A DNA stretch of 64,000 nt from Methanobrevibacter millerae (GTDB lineage: Archaea; Methanobacteriota; Methanobacteria; Methanobacteriales; Methanobacteriaceae). Location of the stretch: the NCBI RefSeq assembly GCF_900103415.1, contig NZ_FMXB01000009.1, positions 48,463 to 112,462 of the forward strand, in the 5' to 3' direction. Both the position numbers and the translations under genes were made by a program. Under the pieces are notes generated by a model. That model did not search any database. It was given only the letters and a program-made list of their open reading frames with translations, and was not told the origin of the DNA. This document shows positions 1 to 10,684 of this stretch, piece after piece (the stretch's first letter is position 1; each line of letters begins with the position of its first letter).

Positions 1-1790
1 GTAATTAGCATTATAATTCTCACATCCATTGAAATATAATTCAGCAGTATAATCGGAAGCGTTTAAAATAACTGGTAACGCATATAAAGAATTGGACATG
101 ATTTTGAAGCTGTTATTGTCTATAACAAGTGAAAGCTCATAAGTCAAGTTATTTCCATTCAAATCAGTTAAATATGTATTAATGCTAGTAATTTCACCAT
201 AAGTAATATTTGAAATCAAAAGATCGATATTAACATCATTTTTATTGACCGTGAAATTAACGCTCTCATTAATGGAATTATAGTTTGAATCGCCTTTATA
301 ATAGACATTTGCAGTATAGTTAGAGGCGTTTAAAATAACCGGTAAAACAAAGTTAGAATTGGAATTAAAAGAGTAATCAACGTCATTAATATTTAAAAGA
401 ATAGTCTCATTAATTAATTCCCCATTAATGCCGGTTAATGAAACATAAATGATAGCATTCTCTCCATAATAAACATCATTAATGCTAACATCTAAAATAG
501 AATCAACCTTGTAAACCTTGAAATCAACACTCTTATTAACAGGATTGTAGTTGGAATCTCCATTATAAGTGATTTTTGTAGTATAATCGGAAGAGTTTAA
601 AATAATCGGTAAAATAAACTCTGAATTAGCAATAAAAGAATAATCATTATCATTAATGGTTATAATAAGGCTTTCATTAATTAACTCACCGTTAACACCA
701 ATTAATGAAGTGTAAACAATCAAATCGTCACCGTAATTAACGTCATCAATGCTAACATCCAAAGTAGGATAGACCTTTGAAACCTTGAAATCAACGCTCT
801 CATTAGCTGAATAATAATTGATATCGCCATTATAAATGATATCTGCCGTATAATCGGAAGCGTTTAAAATAACAGGTAAAATAAACTCATTATTTGCAAT
901 AAAAGAATAATTATTATCATTAATGGTTATAATAAGGCTTTCATTAATTAACTCATCATTAACGCCAATTAATGAAACATAAACAACAAAATCATCACCA
1001 TAATCGATATCTGAAATATCGGAAATTAATGTAGGGGTGAATTTGCCAACACTGACATTTGCCTTTTGAACATTGGCATTATAATTGTTATTTCCTAAAA
1101 ATGATAAAACTGCTTCATAATTGCCCGCATTAATTAGATAAGTCAGTGTATAACTTGAATTAGGCTTTATTGAATATGATTTATTATCGATTTCAAGCTG
1201 CAAATCACAATCCAAATCAACACTTAAAGCGTTTTCAATTACTAAATAATCACCATACGTTATATTTTCAATACTTAAAGACAAATTAACGTCAGATTTG
1301 GCAACTGAAAATCTTTTAGAAATGTTGTTAGCATTATAATTCTCACTTCCATTGAAATATAATTCAGCAGTATAATCGGAAGCGTTTAAAATAACCGGTA
1401 ACACATTTGCTGAATTGGACATTATTTCAAATGAATTACTATCTATAACAAGCAAAAGCTCATAATTTAAGTTATTTCCCTTCAAATCAGTTAAATAGCT
1501 ATTGACGGCAGTTACTTCACCATAAGTAATATTTGAAATCAAAAGATCGATATTAACATCATTTTTATTGACCGTGAAATTAATGCTCTCATTAATGGAA
1601 TTATAGTTTGAATCACCTTTATAATAGACATTTGCAGTATAGTTAGAGGTGTTTAAAATAACCGGTAAAATAAACTCAGAATTGGAATTAAAAGAGTAAT
1701 CAACATCATTAATAGTTAAAAGAATAGTCTCATTAATTAATTCCCCATTAATGCCGGTTAATGATACATCAACAATCAAGTCTTCCCCAT
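1..1790. repeat. Nested in-frame repeats in adhesin C-terminal region
   Basis: The stretch about 10-460 recurs at about 1333-1783 with an offset of exactly 1323 bases (441 codons). Matching blocks can be aligned at 28/1351, 221/1544 and 301/1624. Each block is itself made of Ig-like units of about 270-280 bases, each beginning with a motif coding for Y-G-D/E and a run ending NASNYTA. The pattern indicates duplication of a multi-unit block inside the gene. Confidence 0.8.
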
Positions 1791-4700
1791 AATAAATGTC
1801 TTCAATGCCAATATCTAAAAGAGGGAAAGCTTTCAAAACGGTGAAATTAACGCTTTCATTAATGGAATTATAGTTTGAATCACCTTTATAATAGACATTT
1901 GCAGTATAATTGGAGGCGTTCAAAATAACCGGTAAAACAAACTCTGAATTAGCAGCAAAAGAGTAATCAGCACCATTAATGCTTAAAACAACATTCTCAT
2001 TAATTAACTCATCATTAATGCCGGTTAATGAAACATAAACAATCAAATCGTCACCATAATAAACATCATCAATGCTAACATCTAAAAAAGGATAAACCTT
2101 TGAAATCTTGAAATCAGCGCTTTCATTAACTGAATAATAATTAATATCGCCATTATAAAGGATATTTACAGTGTAATCTGAAGCGTTTAAAAGAACAGGC
2201 AATATAAACTCATTATTAGCAATAAATGAGTAATCAGAACCATTAAAGGAAATAATGAGACCATCATTAATTAGCTCACCATTAATGCCGGTTAATGAAG
2301 CGTAAACAATCAAATCCTCGCCATAATTAATATCTGAAATATTGGCCTTTAAAACAGGATAAACCTTCAAAACCAATACATCAGCAGTTATGTTTTTAGC
2401 ATTGAAGTTATTGCTTCCATTATAGTAAAGACAAATGCCGTATTGTGATGCATTTAAAAGAACAGGTAAAATAAACACAGAATTGGCAGTAAAAGAATAG
2501 TTTTCATTATTAATATATAAAATTAGCTCATCATTAATTAAAGTGGAATTAAAGGATAATGTAGTATTAATGGATAAGAAATCACCGTAATTAATGTTAT
2601 TTACATCCAAAGTCAAATTAATGTCAGCTTTATTAATGGTAACATAGGCATAGGCAACACTACCTGAATAGGTATAATTTCCATCATAAACCACTTTAAC
2701 CTCGCAATCGCCCGCATTAATTAAATCAGGAATGACAAAAACGGAATTGGAGCTGACATTATATGTCTTACCGCCGACCGTTAACGTTACGTTAGCGCTA
2801 ATAAGAGTGGAGTTAAGATCCATTAAAGTGATATTGGCCTTTAAATAATCGCCGTATGTTATGTCTTCAATATTTAAGGTCAGATTAACGTCATGATTGC
2901 AAATGAATGTTAATTCATCGCTTGAAGACAGATAATGTGTAGTATTCTGATATGCTGCAGTGATAGTGCAATTACCGTAGTCCAAAGCGTTAAGTGACAA
3001 TATTGCTTTTCCATTGGATACACTTCGATTATATTTGACACCATTGAATTCGAAAATGACATATCCTTCATTAATCAAATGGCCGTACTGATCCCATACT
3101 GTTGCGCTTATATTAAAATTGTTCTCCTGCTTTGAAAGAATATCCAAAAGCGTTACGGTCGTTAAATTAAATATCGTGAAAGCCTTAATACAGGCTACCT
3201 GTGATTCGTACCAGTGGCCTCTGCTTTCCATTTTAATGCTATAGCTGTAAAAATCAATCCAATCAATGCCGTCATAGCTGATAAAGGAGATGTTTTCCTT
3301 AAAATGAACTCTTGACACATAGCCGTTGTTTTCTGAAATTGGAACGTAAGCCTCATCTGAAGTGGTTACCTTTAAAAGTATCATAAATTCATCGTCTTTT
3401 TCAACAGGTATGAATTCATCAAAGTTAATTGTATAATATCCTCTGGCAGGAGCTGTTCCGTTTTGCGTTAATCTCAATTCGTCGTTAACATAAACCTCTG
3501 CCGTCCAGTTGGATTCCATGTAAAAATATGTTGAAAATGCCGCCAAAATGTCATCAGAGGTTGCATTATAATAGTTCTTATACCATATTGTGCTTTGATT
3601 GGTTAAAAAGTAATCTGTAACACCGGCAATCTCCCATTGATAAATCTTATCATATTTTACAGTGTCATTAAGGATAAATGTAAATGAAGCCTCCAAATCC
3701 CCTACCATTGCAAATGTTGGATCATAATATGAAACATAGAAGTATCCTGAATCACCCCAACCAGTTCCCCAGCTGTTCTTGCAGATCCACGCTCCGTCTC
3801 CGGGAGGAGTTGACCTGAATTTGCTTTTTGAAATATTATCGTCCCATCCGACAATTACCACCGCATGATCACGTTGACCGGTGCCCCTATAATATTGATA
3901 GAGCTCATTGTTAGCATGAAGGGTAGTATAAACTCCCCCATAATTTAAAATAGCCTTTTTTATGGCATCATTGTCAGTATAGCTTAATCTAGGTAAAAAA
4001 AGAATGTTTTGAACATGGATAAAGCTATCCATTACTGGAGACAAGACTGAATTAATGACGTATATGTCATCGGTTTCATTAATGGCGCCTATCCAGCTTG
4101 TAAGATAAGCCATTGCCATTTCATTTGTGCCTCCAGTGTTGGTTGAATAATCCCAACCATAATCCGAATAAACCGCCATTAAGTTTTTCATGTTCTGTTC
4201 AGACAAATCGTATTCAATGCCCGTTGCCTTTAAAATGCAGGATTCAAGAGCAGCAAGAATTGCAAAAGCCCAGCAGTTACCGTTGCTTCCCTGATCCTTA
4301 ACTGAAGAAACAAATCTCTCTTCCCTTAAATCATAACGGGACGGTATTGTTCCATTATATGGAATGTAAGTCATTTGAGTATAGTTTTGAGATACAAAGT
4401 TAATATCATAATAATCGCTTTGGTGAAGCTCGCTTTGATTAAATGTGTTATCCGTGAAATTTTCATCACATAAAATGCTGTAAACGCCGTTGTTTTCAAA
4501 ATCAGTGGATATCATGTTAAATATGGAATAATCACAGAATATTGCCTGGCCTTCTTTAGCTGAGTTATTTATGAATTCGGATGAATTCAGATACAATGCC
4601 CCATACATCTTGTAGATGGCTCCGCCCTGATATATTGCGGTATTGTTAACGGCAGTTATATTGAATATATAAGCTTGAGAATTCAAATCGCAAATTGCTC

Positions 4701-5250
4701 CACCCAATCGTGCTGTATTATTGATAAAGCGTGAATTTGAAATGGTTAAGGTTGAGGAAACTGAATAAATGGCTCCGCCATAATCCTGTGTGGAATCCCT
4801 GAAAATGACATTGTCAACGGTTAATGTTCCCTTTGTGGAAACGTAAGCTCCTAAAATGGTTAAATTATACAATTCCAATGTCTTTGAATTTGAAAATGCC
4901 ATGCCTGTATATTTGATAATGGTGTTTTCCGCATCCTCACCTATAAAGGCGTTATATGAAGAAAAAGAAATGGATTTGTCCAGTTCATATTCGCCGTTGG
5001 CCAGATGCAGGATAGAATTTGACTTTATTCTTGATGAAGTGAGATACTTGTAGGGACTTTCCTGAGATCCGCTTCCATCATTTTCAACTGACGCATTAAA
5101 GTAGATATTTGAATAAGATGATTCATCAGGCAAGCTAATGACATCTGAATCGATGTCCTCCACAACAGTTAAGTTATCCTCGGCCGAAATGAACGGAATT
5201 GCAAAAAATCCTAAAACTATTATAATAAGAATTATTCTTTTATCTAACAT
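1..5250 (-). CDS. Secreted adhesin-like protein with papain-type protease domain (partial)
   Basis: The reading frame is open from an ATG at 5250 to the left edge (1750 codons), so the C-terminus lies outside the window. Residues 1-24 form a signal peptide ending FISA. About residues 50-270 carry short N/S-rich beta-helix repeats of the GGAIY type. A C1A (papain) domain follows, with oxyanion Gln320, nucleophile Cys326 in NGNCWAF, His462 in DHAVVIVGW and Asn492 in KNSWGTGW, so the full catalytic set is present. From about residue 770 to the edge there are Ig-like repeats of about 90 residues. It lies 35 bases beyond the stop of a paralogue on the same strand and is probably co-transcribed or a tandem duplicate. 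I infer a cell-surface protease/adhesin; the substrate is unknown. No strong ribosome binding site is visible at this ATG. Confidence 0.85.
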   Translation of the reverse strand, partial: MLDKRIILIIIVLGFFAIPFISAEDNLTVVEDIDSDVISLPDESSYSNIYFNASVENDGSGSQESPYKYLTSSRIKSNSILHLANGEYELDKSISFSSYNAFIGEDAENTIIKYTGMAFSNSKTLELYNLTILGAYVSTKGTLTVDNVIFRDSTQDYGGAIYSVSSTLTISNSRFINNTARLGGAICDLNSQAYIFNITAVNNTAIYQGGAIYKMYGALYLNSSEFINNSAKEGQAIFCDYSIFNMISTDFENNGVYSILCDENFTDNTFNQSELHQSDYYDINFVSQNYTQMTYIPYNGTIPSRYDLREERFVSSVKDQGSNGNCWAFAILAALESCILKATGIEYDLSEQNMKNLMAVYSDYGWDYSTNTGGTNEMAMAYLTSWIGAINETDDIYVINSVLSPVMDSFIHVQNILFLPRLSYTDNDAIKKAILNYGGVYTTLHANNELYQYYRGTGQRDHAVVIVGWDDNISKSKFRSTPPGDGAWICKNSWGTGWGDSGYFYVSYYDPTFAMVGDLEASFTFILNDTVKYDKIYQWEIAGVTDYFLTNQSTIWYKNYYNATSDDILAAFSTYFYMESNWTAEVYVNDELRLTQNGTAPARGYYTINFDEFIPVEKDDEFMILLKVTTSDEAYVPISENNGYVSRVHFKENISFISYDGIDWIDFYSYSIKMESRGHWYESQVACIKAFTIFNLTTVTLLDILSKQENNFNISATVWDQYGHLINEGYVIFEFNGVKYNRSVSNGKAILSLNALDYGNCTITAAYQNTTHYLSSSDELTFICNHDVNLTLNIEDITYGDYLKANITLMDLNSTLISANVTLTVGGKTYNVSSNSVFVIPDLINAGDCEVKVVYDGNYTYSGSVAYAYVTINKADINLTLDVNNINYGDFLSINTTLSFNSTLINDELILYINNENYSFTANSVFILPVLLNASQYGICLYYNGSNNFNAKNITADVLVLKVYPVLKANISDINYGEDLIVYASLTGINGELINDGLIISFNGSDYSFIANNEFILPVLLNASDYTVNILYNGDINYYSVNESADFKISKVYPFLDVSIDDVYYGDDLIVYVSLTGINDELINENVVLSINGADYSFAANSEFVLPVILNASNYTANVYYKGDSNYNSINESVNFTVLKAFPLLDIGIEDIYYGEDLIVDVSLTGINGELINETILLTINDVDYSFNSNSEFILPVILNTSNYTANVYYKGDSNYNSINESINFTVNKNDVNIDLLISNITYGEVTAVNSYLTDLKGNNLNYELLLVIDSNSFEIMSNSANVLPVILNASDYTAELYFNGSENYNANNISKRFSVAKSDVNLSLSIENITYGDYLVIENALSVDLDCDLQLEIDNKSYSIKPNSSYTLTYLINAGNYEAVLSFLGNNNYNANVQKANVSVGKFTPTLISDISDIDYGDDFVVYVSLIGVNDELINESLIITINDNNYSFIANNEFILPVILNASDYTADIIYNGDINYYSANESVDFKVSKVYPTLDVSIDDVNYGDDLIVYTSLIGVNGELINESLIITINDNDYSFIANSEFILPIILNSSDYTTKITYNGDSNYNPVNKSVDFKVYKVDSILDVSINDVYYGENAIIYVSLTGINGELINETILLNINDVDYSFNSNSNFVLPVILNASNYTANVYYKGDSNYNSINESVNFTVNKNDVNIDLLISNITYGEITSINTYLTDLNGNNLTYELSLVIDNNSFKIMSNSLYALPVILNASDYTAELYFNGCENYNANY

Positions 5251-5285
5251 AGGTAGAATTAATTATGTTAAATCTAATTAATATA

Positions 5286-8200
5286 TTAGATACTTTTAAT
5301 CACGATAGTATTAGAAGCACTTAACCCGTTGTAAGTGGAAGTTATTATATATTTTCCTGCCTGCAGATTAATTTTCAAGCTGGCAACTCCCGTGGAATCT
5401 GTTGTTTTTGTATAAAACACTCCATTAATGTTGAATACGACATCAACGCCAGGATTAGGATTTCCAAGTCCATCCAGAATCTTTGCCTTAAATGAGGTTC
5501 CGTCCCTGTAATGCATAGTAATGTCTTCAGATTCAATGACGCTTAAAACTTTAATGTTGTTGGAAACTCTTGAATCGCCATATTCGGCAGTGATTATATA
5601 ATCTCCAGGGTTTAAGTTAATGGCCAGGCTGGCCACACCATTTGAATCTGTTAATCTGTTATAGAATACGCCGTTAATATTGAATGTAACGTTTACGCCG
5701 GATAATGGTGAGCCCACATCATCCAATAGCTTTACGGAGTATTTTGAAGCGTTCTTATAGTATTTTACCAGATCATGGTTTTCAACAAGCCTTGAAAGTA
5801 CAGTAATGTTATTGGCGGCATTTTCACCTGTAACAGGATTGTAAACAGTTAAGATGTATGTATTCGGCTCAAGATTAAGGTTCAAGCGGACAACACCCTC
5901 GGAATTAGTAATTCTTTTATAGAATACACCATTGATGTTCATGGTAACTTCAGTGTTCGCAACCGGGTTTCCTTTGAAGTCAAGAATGGTTGCATAGTAC
6001 TGGGTGGCGTTTCTGTAATATTTAACGACATCGGAAGACAATACAGTTGATTTTACCGTGATGCTTCTGGTCAGATTTGAAGGAATGTAAATTTCATCAC
6101 CCAAATAGCTGATTGAAGCGTTATAGACACCGCTGTTTAAGTTTATTGCCATTGAAGCCGTACCGCTTGCATCGGTTGTTCTTTTGCTGTCAACTCCGTT
6201 GAGGTTAATAGTGATGTTTTTTCCTGAAAGGGGTTTGTTGTCCTTATCAAGTAACGTTACGTAGAATCTGGATCCGTCTCTGTAATACATCACCAAATCA
6301 TCAGCCCTGAAATGGGTTTTAATGTAGTCAACGCTGAAATTGCCCGTGGCAATTACGTTTTTATAGATAATGCTTGAAAATGAAGCTTTTACGTTATAAT
6401 TTCCATAGTCCAAAGCGGTTAAAGTCAATACGGCTATTCCGCCTGTTGCATTAATGTGATATAATTTTGAATTAACGTCAAACCTTACAGTGCCATTAAT
6501 AGGCTTTGAAAAGCTTGCCGTGATATTTACGCTGTCAACATCAGTTTTTGTGATATTAAGATTCATTTCCAATGGAATCTTGCTTACCTTAAAGGTTGCA
6601 TTGGCATATGCCTTATCGGAATAGCTTGCAGTTGCAAGATATTCTCCAGGAATTAAAGCGTTTTTGACAAGCGTTAATGTGTTTGACGGAACCACAAAGG
6701 TATTGTCTCCAACGTTAACGTTAATGTAGCCGTCAACTAGTTTATTGTCTGAAATCAACGTATTTTGAATAGACAATTCCTCTCCGCAGGTTATATCTGA
6801 AATGCTTATGGTTAAATTAACTGAAAAATCACTTATGTTAACACGAGCTGAAGCATTTGAGGAAGAATAATGATTGTCGCTGTAATCGGCCGTGACAATA
6901 TAGCTTCCGGTGGAATCGATTTGGGTTTTTAAAACCGCCTGGCCAAAAACGACAGGAACATTATAAGTTTTTGAATTAATTGTAAACTTGACGTTTCCTG
7001 AATTAATGTAGTTGCCGAATTCGTCCTTTATAATTGCAGTGACGTTGAATAATGCGCCGACAGCAACAAGATCAGGAGTGTTAAGGGAAATTTCAGAAGC
7101 GAATGATTTGGATGTGAAGGCCTTAAGGCAGGCTACCTGTGAATAATATGAATGTCCGTACTCCGGAAAAGTGGCTTCAAAATCATATAAATCCGTCCAG
7201 TTTAGGCCATCATAGCTGAAAAATGAAATCCCTTCACGATAAAGGACACGGTTGGATCTTATCTTTTCGGAAATCGGAACAGAAGCATACTCGTCGCAGG
7301 AAATCTTCATTACAATCCTGAAGGTATCCCCTATTTGCAGCGGGATGAATTCATTCAAGTTGAAAGTGTAATAGCCCGGAGTGGAAATTCCGCTTTGGGT
7401 AAGCTTTAATGCATCGTTTACATAAATTTGAGCAGTCCAGTTTGTTGTTGCATTGAAATAAGTTGAAAATGCAGTTAAAAACTCATTATCCGATGCGTTG
7501 AATATGTTTTGATACCATATAGTGTCATTTCCGGTTATCAGATAATCGGTGATTCCAATAATGTCATACTGATAGTTCTTATCGTAGTGCATGGTGTCGT
7601 TTAAAATAATCGTATAGGTGCATTTCTGGTAATCGCCAACTCTCGGACATCGGGTATCATAGTATGAAACGTAGAAATAACCCTTGTCTCCCCAGGTTTC
7701 GCCCCAGCTGTTTTTACAAATCCAGGCTCCGTCTCCCGGAGGGGTTGTCTTGAAATTGCTTTTTGAATAGTTATCGTCCCATCCGACAATCACTACTGCG
7801 TGATTGTTGCCGCTTGTTCCGCTGTAATAATAGCTGTTTGATTTCAAGTTTGAAGATGAATAATAGATTCCTGTTGAAACGGCACCATATTTAAGTATGG
7901 CCTCTTTTATTTCATCATTATCAGTGTAGTTGCTGCGGGTGAGAAAAACAAGGTTTTGAACGTGGATTGTACTGTTAAATACAGGAGATATTACAGTCTG
8001 ATCGCTGTAAGTATCCATATCATCCTCCAATACGCCCAGCCAGTTTACAAGATAGGCAATGCCCATATCATCATAGCCGCCCTTGTTCGGTGTGAGGCTC
8101 CAGCCGTAATCGGAGTAGTATGACATGAGATTTTTCATGTTCTCTTCGCATAAGTCGTAGGCTATGCCCGTAGCCTTCAGGATACAGGATTCCAGAGCCC

Positions 8201-9500
8201 CTAAAGATGAAAAAGCCCAGCAGTTACCGCTGCTTTTTTGGCTTTTAACCGGCGTGACCCATCCATGCTCCCTTAAATCATAAGAGGAAGGTATTGTTCC
8301 ATTAAATGAAAAATCACCTTTAATCATAGTGTAATTTCCGTTTCCTAAAAACATGTTGTATCCCTGAGCATTATAATAATCGTTACCTTGTGATGCCCTG
8401 TTGTCTTTATAAGTATTGGATGATACGTCCTCTTTAATGTTCAATATGGTAAATACGGCTCCGCCTTCATAGGCTGCCTGATTGGAAATGAATTTTGATA
8501 ACTTGACTGAAATATCTGAAGAATTGTCCAGGAGAAGCGCTCCGCCGCTTGATGCCTTATTGTCAGAAAATGAAGATGATTTGATTTCCATTGTTCCATA
8601 CATCTTATAAACGGCACCACCCTGATAATTTGCAACGTTATTGTTTGCTATAATGGAATCTAAAACTGAATTGGATTCCAGATCGCAGATTGCTCCGCCT
8701 AAAGTAGCGTTGCATGAAGTGAAATTGGATTTTTTAACATTTAAAACTGAATTGCGGACATAAAGAGCTCCGCCGGCATTGTTTATGGTGTAACATTTAG
8801 TAAAATCCGTGTCGTTTATGATTATATTTGAATTGGCTTCACCTGCTATCGCTCCACCGTACTTATTTGCATAATTGCTTTCGAAAATGGAATTGACTAC
8901 CGTTAGGCTGCCTCCGGTGACATAAACGGCACCTCCGTAGGTTGCGGTATTATCCCTGAAAGTGGATGATTCTATAATTGTGTTTCCGCCGTTTGAATAG
9001 AGTGCGCCTCCATAAATGTTTGAGTAGCTTCCGGTGTAGCTTCCGTCATTATTTTCGAAAATCACATTAACGGCCGTGAAATTTTTATTGTTGTTGACCG
9101 TTAAATCATTCAACGTGATAGTGTAAATGTTTAAATTGCCCTGAGATATGAACTTTAAAGAATTTCCTTTAATTATTGTATTTAATGGGCTTTGACCAAT
9201 AATCGTTAAGTTTTGAACGGACTTTGAGCTGTCCAGAGTATACTCCCCATCAGCGAAATGAACAATGCTGTTGTCCTGAATTTTTGATGATGACAGATAC
9301 TTGTATGGGCTTGACTGGCTTCCGTCCCCATCGCTTTCAACGGATGAATTGAAATAAATCTCCTTTAATGAGAAAACTTCATTATCAGCACTAATGGCTA
9401 TATTATCGTCATTTAAAGTACTGTTGTCACTAGCAAAGCCGATAGGGATAATCAGCATTAATAATATAGTGAAAAATAGGATTTTACTAAATTTTTTCAT
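5286..9500 (-). CDS. Secreted adhesin-like protein with papain-type protease domain
   Basis: A complete 1404-residue paralogue of the protein at the left edge. Residues 1-23 are a signal peptide (MKKFSK start, GFA end). Residues about 50-390 are beta-helix repeats with GGAIY/GGALY motifs. The C1A peptidase domain has Gln421, Cys427 (SGNCWAF), His567 (NHAVVIVGW) and Asn597 (CKNSWGETWG). After a middle domain come Ig-like repeats; the last roughly 340 residues are four units of about 75-85 residues containing KYYKNAS, NINGVFY and a T-x-x-x-G-x-A/V-x-L strand. No C-terminal membrane anchor or sorting signal is seen. A GGTGA site precedes the ATG. The active-site set suggests a working protease that cleaves surface or host proteins, but this is inferred. 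Confidence 0.85.
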   Translation of the reverse strand: MKKFSKILFFTILLMLIIPIGFASDNSTLNDDNIAISADNEVFSLKEIYFNSSVESDGDGSQSSPYKYLSSSKIQDNSIVHFADGEYTLDSSKSVQNLTIIGQSPLNTIIKGNSLKFISQGNLNIYTITLNDLTVNNNKNFTAVNVIFENNDGSYTGSYSNIYGGALYSNGGNTIIESSTFRDNTATYGGAVYVTGGSLTVVNSIFESNYANKYGGAIAGEANSNIIINDTDFTKCYTINNAGGALYVRNSVLNVKKSNFTSCNATLGGAICDLESNSVLDSIIANNNVANYQGGAVYKMYGTMEIKSSSFSDNKASSGGALLLDNSSDISVKLSKFISNQAAYEGGAVFTILNIKEDVSSNTYKDNRASQGNDYYNAQGYNMFLGNGNYTMIKGDFSFNGTIPSSYDLREHGWVTPVKSQKSSGNCWAFSSLGALESCILKATGIAYDLCEENMKNLMSYYSDYGWSLTPNKGGYDDMGIAYLVNWLGVLEDDMDTYSDQTVISPVFNSTIHVQNLVFLTRSNYTDNDEIKEAILKYGAVSTGIYYSSSNLKSNSYYYSGTSGNNHAVVIVGWDDNYSKSNFKTTPPGDGAWICKNSWGETWGDKGYFYVSYYDTRCPRVGDYQKCTYTIILNDTMHYDKNYQYDIIGITDYLITGNDTIWYQNIFNASDNEFLTAFSTYFNATTNWTAQIYVNDALKLTQSGISTPGYYTFNLNEFIPLQIGDTFRIVMKISCDEYASVPISEKIRSNRVLYREGISFFSYDGLNWTDLYDFEATFPEYGHSYYSQVACLKAFTSKSFASEISLNTPDLVAVGALFNVTAIIKDEFGNYINSGNVKFTINSKTYNVPVVFGQAVLKTQIDSTGSYIVTADYSDNHYSSSNASARVNISDFSVNLTISISDITCGEELSIQNTLISDNKLVDGYINVNVGDNTFVVPSNTLTLVKNALIPGEYLATASYSDKAYANATFKVSKIPLEMNLNITKTDVDSVNITASFSKPINGTVRFDVNSKLYHINATGGIAVLTLTALDYGNYNVKASFSSIIYKNVIATGNFSVDYIKTHFRADDLVMYYRDGSRFYVTLLDKDNKPLSGKNITINLNGVDSKRTTDASGTASMAINLNSGVYNASISYLGDEIYIPSNLTRSITVKSTVLSSDVVKYYRNATQYYATILDFKGNPVANTEVTMNINGVFYKRITNSEGVVRLNLNLEPNTYILTVYNPVTGENAANNITVLSRLVENHDLVKYYKNASKYSVKLLDDVGSPLSGVNVTFNINGVFYNRLTDSNGVASLAINLNPGDYIITAEYGDSRVSNNIKVLSVIESEDITMHYRDGTSFKAKILDGLGNPNPGVDVVFNINGVFYTKTTDSTGVASLKINLQAGKYIITSTYNGLSASNTIVIKSI
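5290..6330 (-). repeat. Four C-terminal Ig-like repeats, shared with the adhesin at 23-24 kb
   Basis: Units of about 240-255 bases, each coding for a (K/H)YY(K/R)(N/D) strand, a GNP or GSP turn, NINGVFY and a closing strand. The same module makes up most of the secreted protein at 23066-24679, so one domain is shared by two otherwise different surface proteins. Confidence 0.75.
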
Positions 9501-9671
9501 CTTTATTCACCATAAGAAAACTATTTTAATATTAGGTATAATCCTCATTATTTATTAATTTATATTATAAAAAAAAGTTGCAAATATTCCATTAAATTGC
9601 CAAAAAAACAAAAAAGGTTATAAAAGATAACAAAAATAAGACTAATTAAGGAGAAAATAGGAGGACTATTT

Positions 9672-10673
9672 ATTTATAAAAAACTGTTAATTTTGATATT
9701 AACACTATTCTTTATTTTTTCAATTTCAATCGTATCAGCAGATAACTTCAATTCAACAGACATTGCAGATGACAGCAATGCTGACAGTATTCATGAATCT
9801 TTTCAAAAGCTACTAATAAACTCCAATAATCTTTCACATGACAAGAAAAGCGTTTCAAAGGATTTCGACTTTTTCGGATTATTTGACTTCGGCCATGAAA
9901 AGAAATACGGATACTGGGTCTGGGCAAAGGACATGAATAATGTTGATTTCGATAAGCTTTCCAAAAATGGTGTTAACGTTGTATTTTTGAATTCCTTTGC
10001 ATTTACCGAATACGGGCAAAGGGAAGTTCTGGACTGGATACATGAAGCAAGGGAACATGACATTGAAGTTCATGTCTGGATGCAGATATTCAATACGGGA
10101 AACTGGATTTCACCCCTTAAAAACGGAACCCCCGATACAAGATACTTCAATTACAAGATTGAAGAGGCAAGATACTATGCGGGACTGGATGAAGTCAGCG
10201 GAATACAGATCGACTATATAAGATTTGAAGGTAACGCCTACAGATACAACAACAGTACCGAAGCAATTAACATGTTCGTTAAGAACTTCAGCGATGAAAT
10301 GAGAAAAATCAATCCCGACCTGACGCTTTCCGCAACGGTAATGCCCGAAACCGACAATGACGAATACTTCTACGGCCAGGACATAAAAACGATATGCAAA
10401 TACGTGGATGTAATTGTCCCAATGATGTATAAGGGAAACTACAATGAAAACAGCAGCTGGATTGAAAACACCACAAGATGGTTTGTAGACAATTCCGGTG
10501 ATGCTGAAGTATGGTGCGGTCTTCAAACCTACGATTCCGACTATAACGTTACAGCATTATCCGCAGACGAACTGATAAAGGATAAAGACTTATGCTTTAA
10601 GGGCGGAGCCGACGGAGTGTTCTACTTCAAATGGGGAATGAACAACGACCTGGAAAGCAGGAAAATTAATTAA
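9672..10673 (+). CDS. Secreted glycoside-hydrolase-like TIM-barrel protein (GHL10-like)
   Basis: Residues of the barrel include GYWVWAKDMNN, the strand VNVVFLNSFAF, IEVHVWMQIF and GIQIDYIRFEG; the DYIRF strand is typical of the glycosyl-hydrolase-like 10/DUF4015 type of TIM barrel, and VDVIVPMMYKG fits a later strand. These families act on polysaccharides or are predicted to. The first in-frame usual start is TTG at 9693, but that would leave a signal peptide without its basic end. A strong AGGAGGA at 9659-9665 is placed for an ATT codon at 9672, giving a normal signal peptide (basic residues, hydrophobic run, SIVSA cut site). I chose ATT. The next gene starts 11 bases after the stop, suggesting an operon with a DUF2142 membrane protein. 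A role in trimming cell-wall or surface glycan is inferred. Confidence 0.65.
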   Translation: MYKKLLILILTLFFIFSISIVSADNFNSTDIADDSNADSIHESFQKLLINSNNLSHDKKSVSKDFDFFGLFDFGHEKKYGYWVWAKDMNNVDFDKLSKNGVNVVFLNSFAFTEYGQREVLDWIHEAREHDIEVHVWMQIFNTGNWISPLKNGTPDTRYFNYKIEEARYYAGLDEVSGIQIDYIRFEGNAYRYNNSTEAINMFVKNFSDEMRKINPDLTLSATVMPETDNDEYFYGQDIKTICKYVDVIVPMMYKGNYNENSSWIENTTRWFVDNSGDAEVWCGLQTYDSDYNVTALSADELIKDKDLCFKGGADGVFYFKWGMNNDLESRKIN

Positions 10674-10684
10674 AAGAGGATAAT

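Noticed and set aside
4113..4301. Plus-strand 62-codon ORF opposite the left adhesin
   Set aside because: It lies antisense to the conserved protease active-site region, with no independent support.
7601..8635. Two short minus-strand ORFs inside the large protease-adhesin gene
   Set aside because: They are in other frames of a clear 1404-residue gene and have no ribosome binding site or sensible composition.
9803..10526. Overlapping minus- and plus-strand ORFs across the glycosidase-like gene
   Set aside because: Shadows of the real frame, which has a signal peptide and a conserved barrel.
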